Source of the DNA: Heliopora coerulea
Lineage: Eukaryota > Cnidaria > Anthozoa > Scleralcyonacea > Helioporidae
Direction of reading: 5' to 3'
Assembly: GCA_030142905.1 (NCBI GenBank)
Contig: JASJOG010000280.1
Span: 292,456-356,455 of the forward strand
DNA: 64,000 bases
The notes under the pieces were generated by a model. The model was not told where the DNA came from, did not search any database, and was given only the letters and a program-made list of their open reading frames with translations. Shown here piece by piece: positions 34,601 through 45,828 of the stretch (position 1 is its first letter; every line of letters begins with the position of its first letter). Both the position numbers and the translations under genes were made by a program.

Positions 34601-35336
34601 AGTTGTGGTGAATAGTTGGACTTTTAACCAAATTTTAAAAATAAACTAACATTTTGTCATATATGGATAAAATAATATTTTCAAATTATATATTTATAGA
34701 ATTCAGAACTTCAGGACAATAGATGAGCAGGAATGTAGCCACATTCGAAGTTGTTTAATAATTGGATACAACTATCCCATTGTCCAAACTTTCATGCAGT
34801 CTATTCATTCTTCTAATATCCTATATACACAACAATTTTCTCTCCCTTTTCAGGATAAAATTGTCAGGGACGCAGATACAAAAAGAACAAGTAGATTGCA
34901 TGAAATAGGTAATTAATTGTAGATCTGGAATTAATATAAAGGTCTATTTTAACAACAAATGCTATAGAAAAAATACTGGGATATCAACCAGTAACTCTTG
35001 AACAAGAATTTCTTAAGGTGTGTGTTAGTGAAGAGTGTAATTGACAGAAAATAAAATAAAAACAATAAAGTTGAATTTTTCCTCAGATTTCTGGCCAACA
35101 TATGGTTTCTTTTGTTGTTTACCTAGTAAGATTTACATAACACTTAGGTTAACTGTTTACAATCTTGTGGTGAAAGTTAATTATGAAAAAAAAAACCAAT
35201 ACTGGCACAAAAATGCCCTGATGAGACAGTGTTTTTCTTAAGGCAGGGGAAGCAGGGTAATTGTAGTGGGGAATGGAGTACACCTGGTTTTGTTACCAGT
35301 CTCTGCCACCTCCCTTCACTGGTAGAGAGTTTGCAA
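34601..35336. other. No recognisable gene
   Basis: AT-rich DNA with short chance frames only. Confidence 0.4.
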
Positions 35337-35616
35337 CAGGCACGTAGCTAGGATGTAAAATTTGGGGGGGCAGCACTATTTTTTGGGGGGCAGTTGTCGA
35401 CGTAAGCTGAAAACCCAGACTACTCAGCGACTACTTCATGTTGTCAAATGTAGTGGACTTGGTATAACGTTACAAAAATACGTCAGAATGGTCAGCGAAA
35501 AAATATTTTCCATAAGATATTTTAAAAATCTATCAGATTTTGGCATATTTAAATTATATTTGAAACCACTTCATAATTTTCTTTGGGGGGGCACCGATTG
35601 GTTAGCTACGTGCATG
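35337..35616. mobile_element. 280-bp hAT-like MITE with 8-bp target-site duplication
   Basis: It starts CAGGCACGTAGCTA and ends TAGCTACGTGCATG, which are inverted repeats with one mismatch. It is flanked by GTTTGCAA (35329-35336) and GTTTGCGA (35617-35624), an 8-bp duplication with one change, as hAT transposases make. GGGGGGGCA runs lie near both ends. No coding capacity. Confidence 0.8.
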
Positions 35617-35624
35617 GTTTGCGA

Positions 35625-38080
35625 GCAAATTTATCCTAAGAAATTGAGCGGAAAGCTGGGAACCAGACAAGACCATGGACAAGACAACTTCCCAGTTTCC
35701 ACCACAGTTTTCAACATGGCAGCTGCAAGGAATTGATTGTGCTATAGGACCCTTGTCCATTCACATGAAAGGATCACCCTAAAGTGCGCGAAATTTTAAT
35801 ATGCTTTATGGCAAAACATCTGTAAAACTGTAAAAAAAACTTTCTTAGAATTTCTTTTCTATTAGCTAAATACTTAGAACTTATACTAGTGGGAAATGTG
35901 GGACAGTAGCAGTACAGTGTACCAGCTGTAAGAAAAACACTGTGAGATAATGGGATTGCTTGTTATTGTTCTAATTTCAATAATAAAATCAATCCTGAAT
36001 GTAAGCAGGTTATGCTTTTTTTATTTTTTAAGTATGTAATGAGTTGAGCACCTAAAAACATTTGGCTCTCAAAAATTCTGGTTGTCTTACCATTGAGATT
36101 TAGTCTACAGTATTTTGAGCACATTAGAATTCTGATGCAACATAGCTTTCGTTTTTCAGAATATGGCTTTAGTGAGGAAATGAACAAGTTGCTTTGATTT
36201 TTTTGTAGAGCAATAGGTGTGTGTGATGAAACCATGGCAATGTTCCACCAGATGATTTGGAAATCAGATTTGCTGAACTACACTATACTATGCTATTCAT
36301 GTCATTCAAGTCGTCAGTCATGAGAATAATATCCCAAACAAACCTGCACTTGAGGCACCCCCATCCTGCTCTCAAAATACAACACAACCACATACCAGTG
36401 TCTGACACAGAGTAGCGCACACAAGAGCTTATTGCCAAAAGACCTTATTGGTTGGTGATCGCGTGCATCTCACGGTGCGTTGACTTCCACCTAAAAGGTT
36501 CTGAATGAGCACCTCTCAATTGCCGGCCACATACAAACTGCACCACCTCATAAATGTTTCCTTAAATCCCCTTTGACTTTCCAGGTCACATTCACCAACT
36601 GGGACCTAACGCTCTGGAGACCCCAGCAAGCAAGGTGATAGTGACCATCTATTATGGGTGCCGTATGATCATACGTTGCTATATGAGGTTCGAAGGGGCA
36701 GGGTTTCCTGTCTGCAGACCACAATTCCATTCATACATGTGTCCGAACCTGGCCTTGTGCAACCATGTAGCCAAGTGTAGCCATTTAGCCAAGTGCAGCC
36801 ATGTAGCCAAGTGATTCCATCAATCCATTTGGAGCTCCATCAGCAGTTATTTCACAGGTGAGATTTTCAGTAACAAGCTGTATTGCAAAACTAAATGCAA
36901 ATGGTGGACATTCTGCCTAATTCCATGATGTAAACCAGGTTAATGTCCATTAAAGATATCTGTACAACATTAGTGGAACTTGTTGGGATTGGATTATTGT
37001 GTTGAAGTTTCTGGTGAGTGATTAGAGTTGAGTATAAAGAGAAATGTGGTTATATGCTAATTTTTGATACTTTGATTAGCTAACAGTGACAGTGATGATT
37101 GGTTATAAATATTGAGGTTGCCAAGCATGATAGACTTACCTTAGTTATAAGTGATGAAGTGATCCATGAAAGAAAAATTTTCATTAGAATAAAGTATTTA
37201 AAATTTCATGAATTTTCTAAATAAATACTCAAATTAACATTTGATGATTATTATATGTATGTGCCTTATTTTGTTCTTGTGCTATCTAGCTCCTTGAGAA
37301 TTAAAGAATACTTACTGATACCATGAACTGTCCATAAGATGTCCTTGAAACATGGCAATGAATGCAGTGTGAGTCAAGATACACACCGATTAACTTGATT
37401 GTGAAGGAAAAGTTTCAGAATGATAAGCTTCCCTGATATGCCATAAACACTGACTCCATCAACAACTAAGTATGGTGTATTGAAGCATGGGGTCCCATGA
37501 CGTTAAATTAGCATTGAAATTCTTGATTACCTGACCAACAGATATATAGTAAAGAAAGCAGTTTATAGCAAGTCCATCCAGAATGTAGGGAGATGGGTTC
37601 TAGTTGGAAATATGGTGGGAAACCATGGAAAATCATGGATGAAATCAAATGGAAAGTTTGGTATATGGTACGTAAAACACCTGTTTTCATGACATATTCA
37701 CAAACATCTTTAACAATGGACTATGGCAACGCATGGTTTGCTCTTCTTTGTCAAGAGATTTTTTATCAATTTGTGGTAGATTACAATTCAGTCAATATAA
37801 GCACCACGTATGCCTTTGTTCATTCCAGGTATTCACTAATTTGCATCGGCATTTACCGGGGGGTGCATGTCTCTCCCAAACGTAAATTTGGAGGGCCAGG
37901 CCCTCCATTTCAAACCAGTATATTGATCCCGTTGAACAATTAAATTATTGCCTCGTGCTGTGGATCTCGATTACATTCGTTTCTACAAGCAAGGTATTCT
38001 TGGTGTAATGTCAAGCACCCATCGCCATTTACCCAGTCATCCCAAGTGATGTTACTTAGTGGTGAGCACCAAGTCTGCTG
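35625..38080. other. No recognisable gene
   Basis: Single-copy-looking DNA with short open frames on both strands, and CCAAGTG-CAGCCAT words repeated near 36750-36815. No exon could be supported. Confidence 0.35.
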
Positions 38081-38084
38081 ACTT

Positions 38085-38106
38085 GGAGATAGAGAAAGAT
38101 AGAGAA

Positions 38107-38173
<67 letters not shown>

Positions 38174-38215
38174 AGGAGAGAGAAGGAGAGAGAAGGAGGG
38201 AGGGAGAGAAAGAGA

Positions 38216-38260
<45 letters not shown>

Positions 38261-38310
38261 CGACAGAGAGAGAGAGAGATAGAGAGACAGAGACAGAGAC
38301 AGAGATAGAC
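38085..38310. repeat. GA-rich microsatellite
   Basis: About 225 bp of GAGA repeats interrupted by GGGA and GACA units. Long open frames in several registers (Ser/Leu-rich on the minus strand, Arg/Glu-rich on the plus strand) are artefacts of this repeat. Confidence 0.95.
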
Positions 38311-38324
38311 AGACATATCGAGAG

Positions 38325-38694
38325 ATCAATTACGGCAGTTATCAACCTTTTAACTTTTTACCTTATTTATCACTGTCTACGTAGTAATCTACTGTTATAT
38401 CAATTACGGCAGTTATCAACCTTTTAACTTTTTATCTTATTTATCACTGTCTACTTAGTAATCTACTGTTATATCAATCACGGCAGTTATCAACCTTTTA
38501 ACTTTTTATCTTATTTGTCACTGTCTACGTAGTAATCTACTGTCATATCAATCATGGCAGTTATCAACCTTTTAACTTTTTACCTTATTTATCACTGTCT
38601 ACGTAGTAATCTACTGTTACATCAATTACGGCAGTTATCAACCTTTTAACTTTTTATCTTATCACTGTTTGCGCAGTATTCTATTCTTATAGAT
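38325..38694. repeat. Exact-period 74-bp minisatellite, five units
   Basis: Units start at 38325, 38399, 38473, 38547 and 38621, each 74 bp. They contain GGCAGTTATCAACCTTTTAA and TACGTAGTAATCTACTG. The differences are a few substitutions, and the last unit is shortened. A related word occurs near 22990 next to a Penelope-like relic, so the unit probably derives from a Penelope terminal repeat. Confidence 0.92.
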
Positions 38695-38706
38695 ACATAC
38701 ATAGAT

Positions 38707-38710
38707 ATAG

Positions 38711-38757
<47 letters not shown>

Positions 38758-38916
38758 GCCCAATAGGCCGAAACGGTTCCGTCTGTCAGTCACCTGAAGA
38801 TTCTTTCCCAAGATGAAACAGGCTGTAGTGACTTTTTGAGGTAAGCGATATAATCCCATTTGCTCTTTCTTTGCGTTATTGAGCCCTCTTTGCATTTCGT
38901 AAACCTAAACGTTCAC

Positions 38917-38964
<48 letters not shown>

Positions 38965-39058
38965 TAAGTCTTCCTTCACCAAACTTTAAGGACATCAACC
39001 AACGCCTTATGTACGTGAAGGAATAAAGCTTTTTAAAAGTTTATATTCGAGTTTGTCC

Positions 39059-39095
<37 letters not shown>
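38707..39095. repeat. Three TA microsatellites separated by Penelope terminal-repeat sequence
   Basis: TA runs lie at about 38712-38754, 38919-38958 and 39060-39095. Between the first two are a partial hammerhead (38751-38786: helix II GGCC-GGCC, then GAAAC and helix III ACGG-TT-CCGT, with the 5' core half replaced by TA repeats) and a complete one at 38789-38832. Confidence 0.75.
38789..38832 (+). ncRNA. Hammerhead-ribozyme motif with all three helices
   Basis: Helix I is GTCAC (38789-38793) paired with GTGAC (38828-38832). The core is CTGAAGA (38794-38800) and GAAA (38815-38818). Helix II is TCTT paired with AAGA around a 4-nt loop, below a T-T mismatch. Helix III is ACA paired with TGT around GGC. 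The cleavage base is A (38827). Unlike the other copies, helix III has a loop, so a monomer could fold. It sits in Penelope-like terminal sequence. Confidence 0.72.
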
Positions 39096-39097
<2 letters not shown>

Positions 39098-39099
39098 AA

Positions 39100-40399
39100 C
39101 AATATACTGTAGTTGCTGAGCCGGAGGTAGAATGACCTATTTGTTGCTGTGTATATTCAAAATCCATCGCTCACTCTAAGTAGTACAACCATAGCCATTG
39201 GTAACACTGCATTGTCAATACTCTTATTTCCATCACACCATCCCTGTCCCTTTGTAACACTGCAGTCTGCCTTACCCAGTTTCAACACCACCCAACCATT
39301 AATATGTTTGTGGGTTTATAATTCCACATCTGCTATTTCAAGAGGGTTGAGGTCGCGTGATTTATTAGTGCAAGAGAGGTTTGATGGCATGCGCTAAAGT
39401 AGGGTGCTTCTATAAACATAGAAGAGTCTTCAACTGAATTCTGGTTGAAATTCAGTCGTAATAGAGTGATCGAAAGTGATACGTCGAGGAACAGAGAATA
39501 GACGTCTTGTCTGGCATCAACATTGCGCTGGTGCAATTCGGCTGAAACTCGCCAATACCAAGTTAAAACGTGTCTCGGCTACCGAACTAACACGCCTATT
39601 AATACCAGATCCAAATGGTTTAATGGCTCACCATAGTTCAGTTGGAGAGTATACCATTATCCTGATAATTAATCACAAGTGAGGAACCAGGTGGAAATCT
39701 GAATGTTAAGACAAATATTAATGCTTAGCATAAAACATGGAACAAAGCCATTGAATAAGATAAAGTGTCAATGTAGCAAGTGTCAATGCTGTAGCACATT
39801 ATATGCGGCCAAACAGCTCGCCATTTACATACACGAGTCTCAGATCATTTGTGAGTCTTTGCCCTTTCTGGTAAAAAAACGTTTTACTTCTACCCCATCC
39901 AGTATTTAAGCACATCTTTCCGAAACTGGCCAAACTGTATCTCTTGACGACTTAGAATTCTTTTCCCTTGTTCTTCTCCTTCCGAACTTCTTGAAAGAGA
40001 AAGCCTCTTAATTTCCAAAATTAAACCCTCTTTGAATGGCAATCCCAACTCTATTCCTTTGTTTTTGTTCTGAATTTTCTCATCTTTAATTCCACTACTA
40101 CACAGCTTGTAACTCAATACTTTCATTTATTTATATATATTCACTGTTTTGTAATACAAGGAAGAGGAATTGATGCCGAAAACCTCCTGTCTCAATTATA
40201 AAGATGGTCACCTGAGGAGGAAGAAATTTCAAACAATATGCAGTGAATATTTTTACAAATAAATTAGATTTAAATAAAAAGGTGTAAATAGTGCTGTCAT
40301 CAAACCAGGAAGGTTTGCTCTGACAGCACGCTGTACTGCGGCAACCCATAAAGACTTGCTGACAGTACATGTGTCCTGCCTGTTCTACTGCGCGCTTCG
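39100..40399. other. Unassigned DNA beside the Penelope fragment
   Basis: No coding exon recognised. 40131-40260 contains a CCTGAGGAGGAAGAAATTTC stretch that may belong to a retroelement terminal region. Confidence 0.35.
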
Positions 40400-41145
40400 C
40401 TATAACACGTCACCCTCGCACACCTCGACGGTAAATATACCAGGCGTTTTAGCATTTATATCATCCAAAGGAATTGATCTGTACAAATTACAAACGTCAA
40501 GGCTGCAAAATTCATTAACAGATTCACCGTCTATTTCAGAGAGAAAATCGATCAAATCTTGCCTATTTCGAAGATGCGCTGGTACGTGACAGAGGAGGGC
40601 ATTTGAGGACTTGGCTAAGTACTTTGGTAATAGTGTACCTGGTGTATCTATTGCAGCATGAATAAGCAGTACACAGAACACGGAAGAGGCTCGCTACAAA
40701 TAGTCGCTTTTAGAGCATCATATAACTTGGGGTGACTGGACTTGTACTTATTAACAACCTTATTCAGCTTACTGTTAAAGTGGATTTGTTCTGTTCGTGG
40801 AAGATTCAGTTTATTTAATACTTTATAATTGCCAGTATCCAGAGTAGATTTGCTTACCATATCATGATACCTTGTGGAGTCAAGTGCAACGAGCCTTTTA
40901 GACTTGTCTGTTGGGGTAATAACGATATTCTTGCAAGGTACTTTGTAGGGCAGTTTCTTTCTTTTAAGTATTGGGCCGCCTAACTCTTCGCATTGATCAA
41001 TGACCCGAGCAATTCCTCCTTTGAATTCATTGAAAGCAGTCTCAGAGACGTTTTGTTTTTTAAGTTGATCACAGATATATACATAACTACAGACGGAACC
41101 GTTTCGGCCTACTGGGCCTCATCATTGTCGTGCTGACGAGCAGGA
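40400..41145 (-). mobile_element. Penelope-like element fragment: terminal repeat plus start of reverse transcriptase
   Basis: On the minus strand the terminal repeat (about 41145-41089, with a degenerate hammerhead) is followed by a reading region. It contains FKGGIARVIDQCEEL, PYKVPCKNIVITPTDKSKRL, YKVLNKLNLPRTEQIHFNSK and, after a frame change near 40670, IHAAIDTPGTLLPKYLAK. The last part includes FCSLDVCNLYRSIPLDD, which corresponds to reverse-transcriptase motif A with its aspartate. Similarity ends near 40400, before the second catalytic motif. The frame change and truncation make it non-functional. Confidence 0.8.
41089..41129 (-). ncRNA. Degenerate hammerhead-ribozyme motif
   Basis: On the minus strand helix II is GGCC-CAGTA-GGCC, followed by GAAAC. 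Helix III is ACGG paired with CCGT around TT, then C at the cleavage site. Helix I is only ACA with TGT near the core. The first core base is A instead of the essential C (ATGATGA for CTGATGA), so it is probably inactive. Confidence 0.6.
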
Positions 41146-41319
41146 TGGAGAAGCCTACATTATATAGACAACTCAAATGCTCCACACTTGTGGTACATCT
41201 AAGCCATGCCAGAGTGCTCTAACTAGAGGCTAGTGAGCGTGCGCAAATTCGCTAGCGGCATGACTCATCCTGTAGAGTGCTCAATATGAATATAGTGTTC
41301 TAATGGGAAATAGAGGTTA

Positions 41320-41352
41320 TATATTGATATATATATATATATATATATATCA
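41320..41352. repeat. TA microsatellite
   Basis: A pure AT/TA run between the two Penelope fragments. Confidence 0.9.
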
Positions 41353-41400
41353 GGCAACTGACATATGATTTAATTATTCACAAATACAGGCAACAAAAGT

Positions 41401-41850
41401 TTACAGGAAGTGTTTGGTTACATGTCGGCATTTGCTAAATAGTTCGGACCGTCTGTTGAAAAGAGTTTTCCCTTGTCTCTTTAGGGGAAGCAACTTTTCT
41501 TCAAGGCATAGGCGACATTTTCTTGATCCTGCCTTGCATGATGAAATTTGCTTGATGATATCCCACGAAATTGTGTATTTGCGTTTGTCTTTCAAGTTCC
41601 AAATGTGTTTTGGAAGCTCGGTTTCGTTTAAGTATTTTTTTGTTGTTTAGAGACTTGCAGTGATTTCGGTTCCTAGTTTTGAAGTCGTTACCTGTTACAC
41701 CTATGAATGTCTTCGTCTCGTTGTTGTCAGTGGTCGTTATTCTTGCCTTGTAAAGGACGCTGGTTTGCAGGCAAATCCCTTTTACAGGACATTGTTCAGG
41801 GTTTCTACAGTTACATAGTCAAGTGTTTTGCATAAGATGGTTTCTCTTGA
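41401..41850 (-). mobile_element. Penelope-like element C-terminus (Cys motif and GIY-YIG-type domain)
   Basis: On the minus strand the sequence reads CNCRNPEQCPVKGICL, then VLYKARITTTDNNETKTFIG and NDFKTRNRNHCKSL. After a frame change near 41650 it reads YTISWDIIKQISSCKAGSRK, CRLCLEEKLLPLK and RRSELFSKCRHVTKHFL before TAA at 41403-41401. This is the usual end of Penelope-type proteins. It lies just upstream (minus sense) of the terminal repeat and reverse-transcriptase start at 41145-40400. This is the head-to-tail arrangement such elements often form. Confidence 0.82.
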
Positions 41851-41883
41851 TTTTATATATAACAATATAAGACGATTTATAAT

Positions 41884-41897
41884 ATAAATATATATAT

Positions 41898-41936
<39 letters not shown>

Positions 41937-41944
41937 ATATATGT

Positions 41945-41995
<51 letters not shown>

Positions 41996-42030
41996 ATATA
42001 TATGTATATATGAATGTATATATTTGTCGA
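41884..42030. repeat. Interrupted TA microsatellite
   Basis: Several TATATA runs with GATATA and TGTATA interruptions, followed by a short GGCAGGCAGGCAGG run near 42060. Confidence 0.9.
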
Positions 42031-42599
42031 TTTTAGATTGATAGAATGCTAGCTAGCTAGGCAGGCAGGCAGGTAGATAGGTGTACGCATACACGTGTTT
42101 GTGTGTTAACGTAAAACATTGCACATGTTTTTAGGGGAAGAAGGGACGAACAGGATGTGGACCGTAAAAGCTTAAGTGTGCCAGGAGTAGTCCCAGGGAA
42201 GTCGATACCTTCACGTGCTTCTCCCCCGTTCTTTACTAAACTCGACAACCAAAAAGCGGATTGGTGGAGCTATAACCGCCCCCAGGGGTGGGTTAAATGG
42301 CAGAGGTATAAATGGCAAAACGTGGTGGATAACTACGCAACATCTGTGTATTTGTCTTCGTAGGGGAGGACGGCTTTTCCTCATTTTCATGCTGGGTGAC
42401 TCGGCAGTCACCTTAAGTGTCTGACCTGACTTCACCGTCTTCGCTGCCATGTATATTGACGTCGGGAACGTGATGTTGTGTTTTGTTGCTTTTTGTTTTT
42501 GGCTTTTTTTAATTATCCCCTCTTGTATCGAATAAAACTTGCGGTCATGTAAATAGAGTACAACTGACTTTAAGCCCAAATCGTAAAATGTTTACTATA
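42031..42599. other. No recognisable gene
   Basis: Overlapping short frames on both strands, none with a recognisable motif. Confidence 0.35.
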
Positions 42600-43797
42600 T
42601 TGTAAAAGGGGTTTACCAATGGTTTTTGATCAGGTTTATTTTTGAGCAATCTCAAACATTCGAAATAAGCTGAAATTATAAAAGTTTAGCCCAAGTAATT
42701 TAATTTTGTGCTTGTTCCAGTCATTCTAAGCCAAACTTTTATGGAGTTTCCTTGGTCGAATATTTCACTAAAGAGTAAAGGATTTTTGGGTTTTGACGGG
42801 TTTTGGAGCAATCTCAAAATTTCGAAATCACCTAAAAAAAATAGGGAAGATTCGCCTGGAAAAAAAAAAATTAAGTTTTCCACTAATTCCAGTCATATTG
42901 AGCTAAAATTTTCTTCATTTTCAGTGCTCGAAAACTTTCTCTAAAAATCATAGTGTAAGCAGTCTACTTTTTACTCGACCAACCTCAAACTTGCGAGATA
43001 ACCTCAAAACAAGAAGGTTTCCACCATCTGCTCACGTTTTCCACTAATTTCAGATATTTTAGGACGCAATTCAGCTGAAATTTGAAGGTCGAAAATTTCA
43101 CTAAAAAGTAAACTGGTTAACTCAGATTTTGACGATTTTTCAACTGATTTCAAACTATCGAATTAGCCTAAAAACAACACTTGGATCATATACTGACGTT
43201 CCGCACTGATTGGAGTCCTTTTACGACAAAATTGAGCAGAAATATGAAGGTCGAAGTTTCACCGAAGAGTTACAGGGGTTAACCCATGATTTTTGACGAT
43301 TTTTTGACTAATTTTAAACTATCGAAATAACATTAAAACACGAAAGTTTCGACCATATACTTAGGTTTCGCACTGATTTCAGTTATTTTGGGACAAAATC
43401 TTGTCTACTTCTCAAAGTCGAAAAGTTCACCAAAAAGAAAAGAGATTAAACCATATTTTAAGACGATTTTTTCACCAATTTCAAACTAACCTCAAAAGAA
43501 CGTTTGGATAATGTTCTTACGTTTTCTACTCACTCGAGACATCGTAGGAGAAAATTGAGCCTAAATTTCAAGGTCGAAAACTTTACCAAAAAGAAAAGGA
43601 ATTAACCCATGGTTTTGGACGATTTTTCCATCAATTTGAAACGATCGAAAAAAGTCCAAAATATGAAAGTTTCGTCCGAATAACATAGTTTTGCCCTAAT
43701 TTGAGGGATTTTACACTAATATTTGAGATCATTTTTGAGGTCGAAAAATTTTAACAAAAAGTAAAGGGGTTAACCTTTGGTTTTCAATGATTATCTT
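42600..43797. repeat. Degenerate about 165-bp satellite, first block
   Basis: The landmark GGGGTTAACCCATGGTTTTT recurs with variations near 42610, 42775, 43128, 43272, 43438, 43600 and 43767. Spacing is mostly 147-169 bp. Each unit also contains GAAAGTTTCGACCATAT-type and TTTCACCAAAAAGTAAA-type words. Units differ by many substitutions, so the array is old. Confidence 0.8.
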
Positions 43798-44390
43798 TCT
43801 AATTATTATTATTATTATTATTACAACTCGCACACCACCCAACTAAGGACAGTGGATGGGGTCTCAGCCTGCTACGGGCTCCCAGCATCCCGCCAGGTAA
43901 GGCCGCAACAGACCTTGCACATTTCAGGGAACTTGTGGGGAAAGGAAATTTTACCATTAAAATGGATTTTAGGAAACACCCACAGGGCCAGCCCTTACTC
44001 GCCCAACTTATCCAGTCAGGAAGGAGTAAGGGATATACAGCCCTCTAAAGTCCCTGAAAGTTCTCCATACGGGCCAATGAGGTCGTTTAGCCCAAATTGC
44101 CATATTAGGCCAAAGTGGGCACATGTCCCATAAATTATAGTGGTATGGCAATCACAAAGTGAAAAACATCGTGAGTAGTTAATACCATTTTACACCACAG
44201 TCTCACATACACAATTCCGTTGGTTGGGCATGGTCAAGGGCTGGTGCTTTGCACCTGTAAATCATGAGACTTCCTCAATAACCATCACACTTCCTCTCAG
44301 ACTATTCTTATTCTTCTTATTATTATTATTATTTAATCTTATTTACAAATACGGTAGTCCTTTAGTCTATTTACAAAATTCTTACGGTGT
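43798..44390. repeat. About 590-bp insertion splitting the 165-bp satellite
   Basis: It is bounded by ATT-repeat tracts (about 43802-43822 and about 44310-44335). It is richer in GC than the satellite and has no match to it. Probably a mobile element, but I see no terminal repeats or coding domain. Confidence 0.5.
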
Positions 44391-44830
44391 GCTCTTGAGT
44401 CATTTTAGGAGAAAATTCAGCCTAAATTTGAAGGTACAAAATTTCACCAAAAAGTAAAGGGGATAACCCATGGTTTTTCGCCAGTTTTCGACTAATTTGA
44501 AATTATCCAAATAACCTCTAAGCAAGAAGGTTTCGACCATATAGTTACGTTTTCCACTGATTTCAGACATCTTAGGGCGCAATTGAGCCGCAATTTTAAG
44601 GTCAAAAATTTCCCCGAAAAGTAAAGGGGTCAACCCATGGTTTTTGACGACTTTTCGACGAATTTCAAACTTTCAAAATAAGCCCAAAATATGAAGGTTT
44701 AGGGCGAATAACATAACGTTGCCTTTATTTGAGGGACTTTGCACTAATATTTAAGGGAATTTTTGAGGTCGAAAAATTTCACCCAAAAGTAAAGGGGTTA
44801 ATCCATGGTTTTTGAGGATTTGCCCAATCG
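44391..44830. repeat. Degenerate about 165-bp satellite, second block
   Basis: Units continue near 44457, 44626 and 44790 with the same landmarks, in the same orientation as 42600-43797. Confidence 0.8.
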
Positions 44831-45320
44831 CAAAGGGGGGAGAAACAAGGCCAGAGTCTCCCAAGTCTTACTGTTTGTCGATCATTCCGATCGCCTGGTA
44901 CTCGATGTGCAGGAGATATCCACACTTGAAAATTCGTCCTAATAGCAAAGAGAGGACAAAATGAGCGATGTGGTCCCCTCTTTGCAAAACGATGTTTTAG
45001 CAAATCTTCAAAACCGATCTGGTCAGCCAAGGCCAGAGGCTCCCAAATCTTGCTGTTTGGCGTTGATTCCGATTGCTTGGTACTCGATGTGCAGGAGATA
45101 TCCACACTTGAAAATTCGGCCCAATAGCAAAGGGGCAACCCCATGAGCCATATGTCCTCCCTTTGCAAAACGAGGTTTTGGCAGCTCTTTGAAACTTCAC
45201 TGATCTGGTCAGCCAAGGGCAGAGGCCATTAAATCTTTCTGTTTGGCGCTAGATTGAAAATTCGGCCCAGCAGCAAAGGTTGGACCACGTGCCTCATGTG
45301 GTCCTCCCTTTGGAAAACGA
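44831..45320. repeat. 182-bp tandem repeat, about 2.7 units
   Basis: CTCGATGTGCAGGAGATATC occurs at 44901 and 45083, a 182-bp step. A third unit near 45250 lacks part of the middle. CCAAGGCCAGAGGCTCCCAA and TTTGCAAAACGA words recur with the same step. A 145-codon minus-strand frame across it is not gene-like, because the period is not a multiple of three. Confidence 0.8.
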
Positions 45321-45828
45321 GATACTTACAACTCACAATCGTTGTAATGAATGTTGTGCCTGTCATTGATACTAAGTTTAGCTGCACGTTTCATCCAGAC
45401 ATTGAGCACCTGGACATCGGTTCTTTCCGTCAACTTGACCACCGTATAGTAATATTTCCTACTGTGTGTGTTTGTGCTGGAAAATTTAAAGCACAAGTCC
45501 TACTTGGCTTGACACCCCCCTTCGTCGGTTTTATTCGCAACGACCCTGATCCTACTGGGCTTGCCAGACTTCATGAAAGAACTCACTATTAAAAATAAGA
45601 GTAGAAGGTGACAAAAACAATAGACTACTTTATCCACTGCTGTGTCGTATTTCTCAGCAAATCGAACGCCCGACAGTTATTTTTTGAGTTGCAGATCGAG
45701 TTATAAGAGAAAGACAAAAGAGACATTATGAACAAAATGTGATGGATATCAAACATCCATTTAAACCGACTGACGGAGAAATCGTTCAGTTAGGTGAGAA
45801 AATATTATCGACATGAAAACTATTCCGT

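Noticed and set aside
37940..38427. Ser/Leu-rich and Arg/Glu-rich frames
   Set aside because: They are translation artefacts of the GA microsatellite.
44779..45216. 145-codon minus-strand frame
   Set aside because: It crosses two units of a 182-bp repeat whose period is not a multiple of three; the units encode different peptides, so it is not a conserved protein.
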